Below are positions 6,104 through 6,883 of a DNA stretch of 6,883 nucleotides, one piece after another. The translations under genes and the position numbers were made by a program. How positions within the stretch are numbered: position 1 is the first letter of the stretch; each line of letters opens with the position of its first letter. The notes below the pieces were generated by a model. That model did not search any database. It was not told where the DNA came from and was given only the letters and a program-made list of their open reading frames with translations. Where the stretch lies: contig JAQYVQ010000248.1 in assembly GCA_030145435.1 (NCBI GenBank), positions 1-6,883 of the forward strand, in the 5' to 3' direction. Source of the DNA: Syntrophobacteria bacterium. GTDB lineage: Bacteria > Desulfobacterota > DSWW01.

Positions 6104-6883
6104 CTACTTCTGGAAATGCGAGAGCTGCAAGAAGGTGACGAGGATCACCAGGAACCCGATAACGTTCATCCAGGCGATCCGGCGGCCTCTCCAGCCTGCG
6201 ATGAGTCTCCCGTGAAGGAGACCTGCATACAAAAACCAGATCAGCAAGCTCGCGGTCTGCCTTCCGTCCTGCCAGTTGAGGTATCCTCCCTGAGTCGTCT
6301 TCAGCCAGATGGACCCCGTCAGAATCCCGACCGTCAAAAGGGGGAACCCGATCGTGATGCAACGGTAGCTCAGCCGATCCAGGACCTCGAGGGAAGGCAG
6401 ACGATAATAGAGTGGGCCGATTTTTTTCTTCTTCAGGATCTCTTCCTGGATGAGGTACATGGCCGCGAAGCAGGCCGATACCCCTAGCAAAGCATCTCCC
6501 AGGAAGGCGAACCAGACGTGGGCCGGCAGCCAGTGGCTGTCGAGCTGCCCGTCCAACGGGAGGATCTCTTTTGCACGAAAGCTCGCCATCAGGAGCAAGC
6601 CCAGGGCCAGGGGGGTCACGAAGGCACCGAGAACGGGCAGCGTGTGACGGATCTGGACGGCAAGGTACACCGCGACCAGCAGCCAGGAGAAGAAGATGAG
6701 TGATTCGAAACGGTTCGTCACGGGCGTGTAGCCGGCTTCCACATATCGGGCAACGATGCTCGCCGTGTGACACAGGAACCCGATGATCAGAACGACGCGG
6801 GAGGCCATCCACAGGGGCTTCTTGGCCCAGCCGAGGTACGCAAGGTATCCGATGGTCGCTACCGCATAGAACAGGAGCGTAAG
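6104..6883 (-). CDS. CcsA/HemX-family integral membrane protein, N-terminus cut by window edge
   Basis: A polytopic inner-membrane protein of the cytochrome c assembly superfamily, 259 residues visible. The frame is open to the window end, where LTLLFYAVATIGYLAYL is the first membrane segment. Only a few residues are probably missing. Several hydrophobic segments follow (about 31-45, 60-80, 85-102, 122-147, 175-195, 211-225, 238-254). Family landmarks are NRFESLIFFSWLL (57-69), SHWLPAHVWFAFLG (116-129) with H117 and H122, and GWRGRRIAW near the C-terminus. The tryptophan-rich loop that binds heme in CcsA (WG-x-x-W-x-WDPKE) is degraded: residues 199-209 read QGGYLNWQDGR. This resembles HemX of Bacillus hemAXCDBL and E. 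coli YpjD more than a working heme exporter. The gene ends 35 nt before hemA, so it is likely in the same operon. It may be a HemA-level modulator or a divergent cytochrome c assembly factor; the sequence does not decide. Confidence 0.88.
   Translation of the reverse strand, partial: LTLLFYAVATIGYLAYLGWAKKPLWMASRVVLIIGFLCHTASIVARYVEAGYTPVTNRFESLIFFSWLLVAVYLAVQIRHTLPVLGAFVTPLALGLLLMASFRAKEILPLDGQLDSHWLPAHVWFAFLGDALLGVSACFAAMYLIQEEILKKKKIGPLYYRLPSLEVLDRLSYRCITIGFPLLTVGILTGSIWLKTTQGGYLNWQDGRQTASLLIWFLYAGLLHGRLIAGWRGRRIAWMNVIGFLVILVTFLQLSHFQK

Noticed and set aside
3594..6215. An 873-codon open frame on the plus strand, opposite hemA, hemC and hemD
   Set aside because: It lies wholly antisense to three genes with complete catalytic motifs, and its translation shows no recognisable domain. 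Long stop-free antisense frames are expected from GC-rich codon use.
6421..6427. Run of seven A on the coding strand in the CcsA/HemX-like gene, a possible slippage site
   Set aside because: It simply codes for consecutive lysines in a loop (KKKK). The family sequence continues in the same frame after it, and no stimulatory structure is evident.
6069..6812. In-frame upstream extension of hemA by 248 codons
   Set aside because: The translation is Arg/Pro-rich and resembles no family, and it overlaps the clear membrane-protein gene in another frame. HemA motifs number correctly only from ATG 6068.

Overview
The window is a chromosomal housekeeping region of a GC-rich (roughly 60% by eye) bacterium. 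Every supported gene lies on the minus strand, so transcription order runs from high to low coordinates: a CcsA/HemX-family membrane protein (5' end beyond the window), hemA, hemC, hemD, hemB, a small DUF4177-like protein, nagZ, and an endonuclease III gene (3' end beyond the window). The hemAXCDB-type order with a free-standing HemD, a NagZ-type muropeptide-recycling glucosaminidase (typical of Gram-negatives) and the small DUF4177-like protein together suggest an anaerobic Gram-negative such as a member of the Desulfobacterota (former Deltaproteobacteria). This taxonomic placement is an inference; no rRNA or other marker is present.

Region 2027-6883 is a tight tetrapyrrole cluster. HemA reduces glutamyl-tRNA to glutamate-1-semialdehyde (C5 route). 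HemB condenses two 5-aminolevulinate molecules to porphobilinogen. HemC polymerises four porphobilinogens to hydroxymethylbilane, and HemD closes the ring to uroporphyrinogen III, the branch point for heme, siroheme and cobalamin. hemL, which must act between HemA and HemB, is not in the window. The catalytic residues of HemA, HemB and HemC fall at, or within one residue of, their classical E. coli positions, which fixes the hemA and hemB starts. hemA/hemC and hemC/hemD are each separated by only 3 nt, so they are probably translationally coupled. The upstream membrane protein is related to cytochrome c assembly proteins but has a degraded tryptophan-rich motif, making it more like HemX/YpjD than a working heme transporter.

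Region 1955-2047, between hemB and the DUF4177-like gene, holds the most unusual structure: five heptanucleotide units (AAGGNNN) on the plus strand facing six units (consensus AAGGTRA) on the minus strand across a 16-nt gap. Together they can form a long, regularly interrupted hairpin. The array runs into hemB and supplies its last six codons and stop.

Region 1-1931 holds the DUF4177-like protein, nagZ (start overlapping the previous stop) and nth. A candidate promoter for nth overlaps the end of nagZ. Apart from the heptad hairpin and the degraded motif in the membrane protein, the region looks ordinary; I see no defence system, mobile element, CRISPR array or RNA gene.
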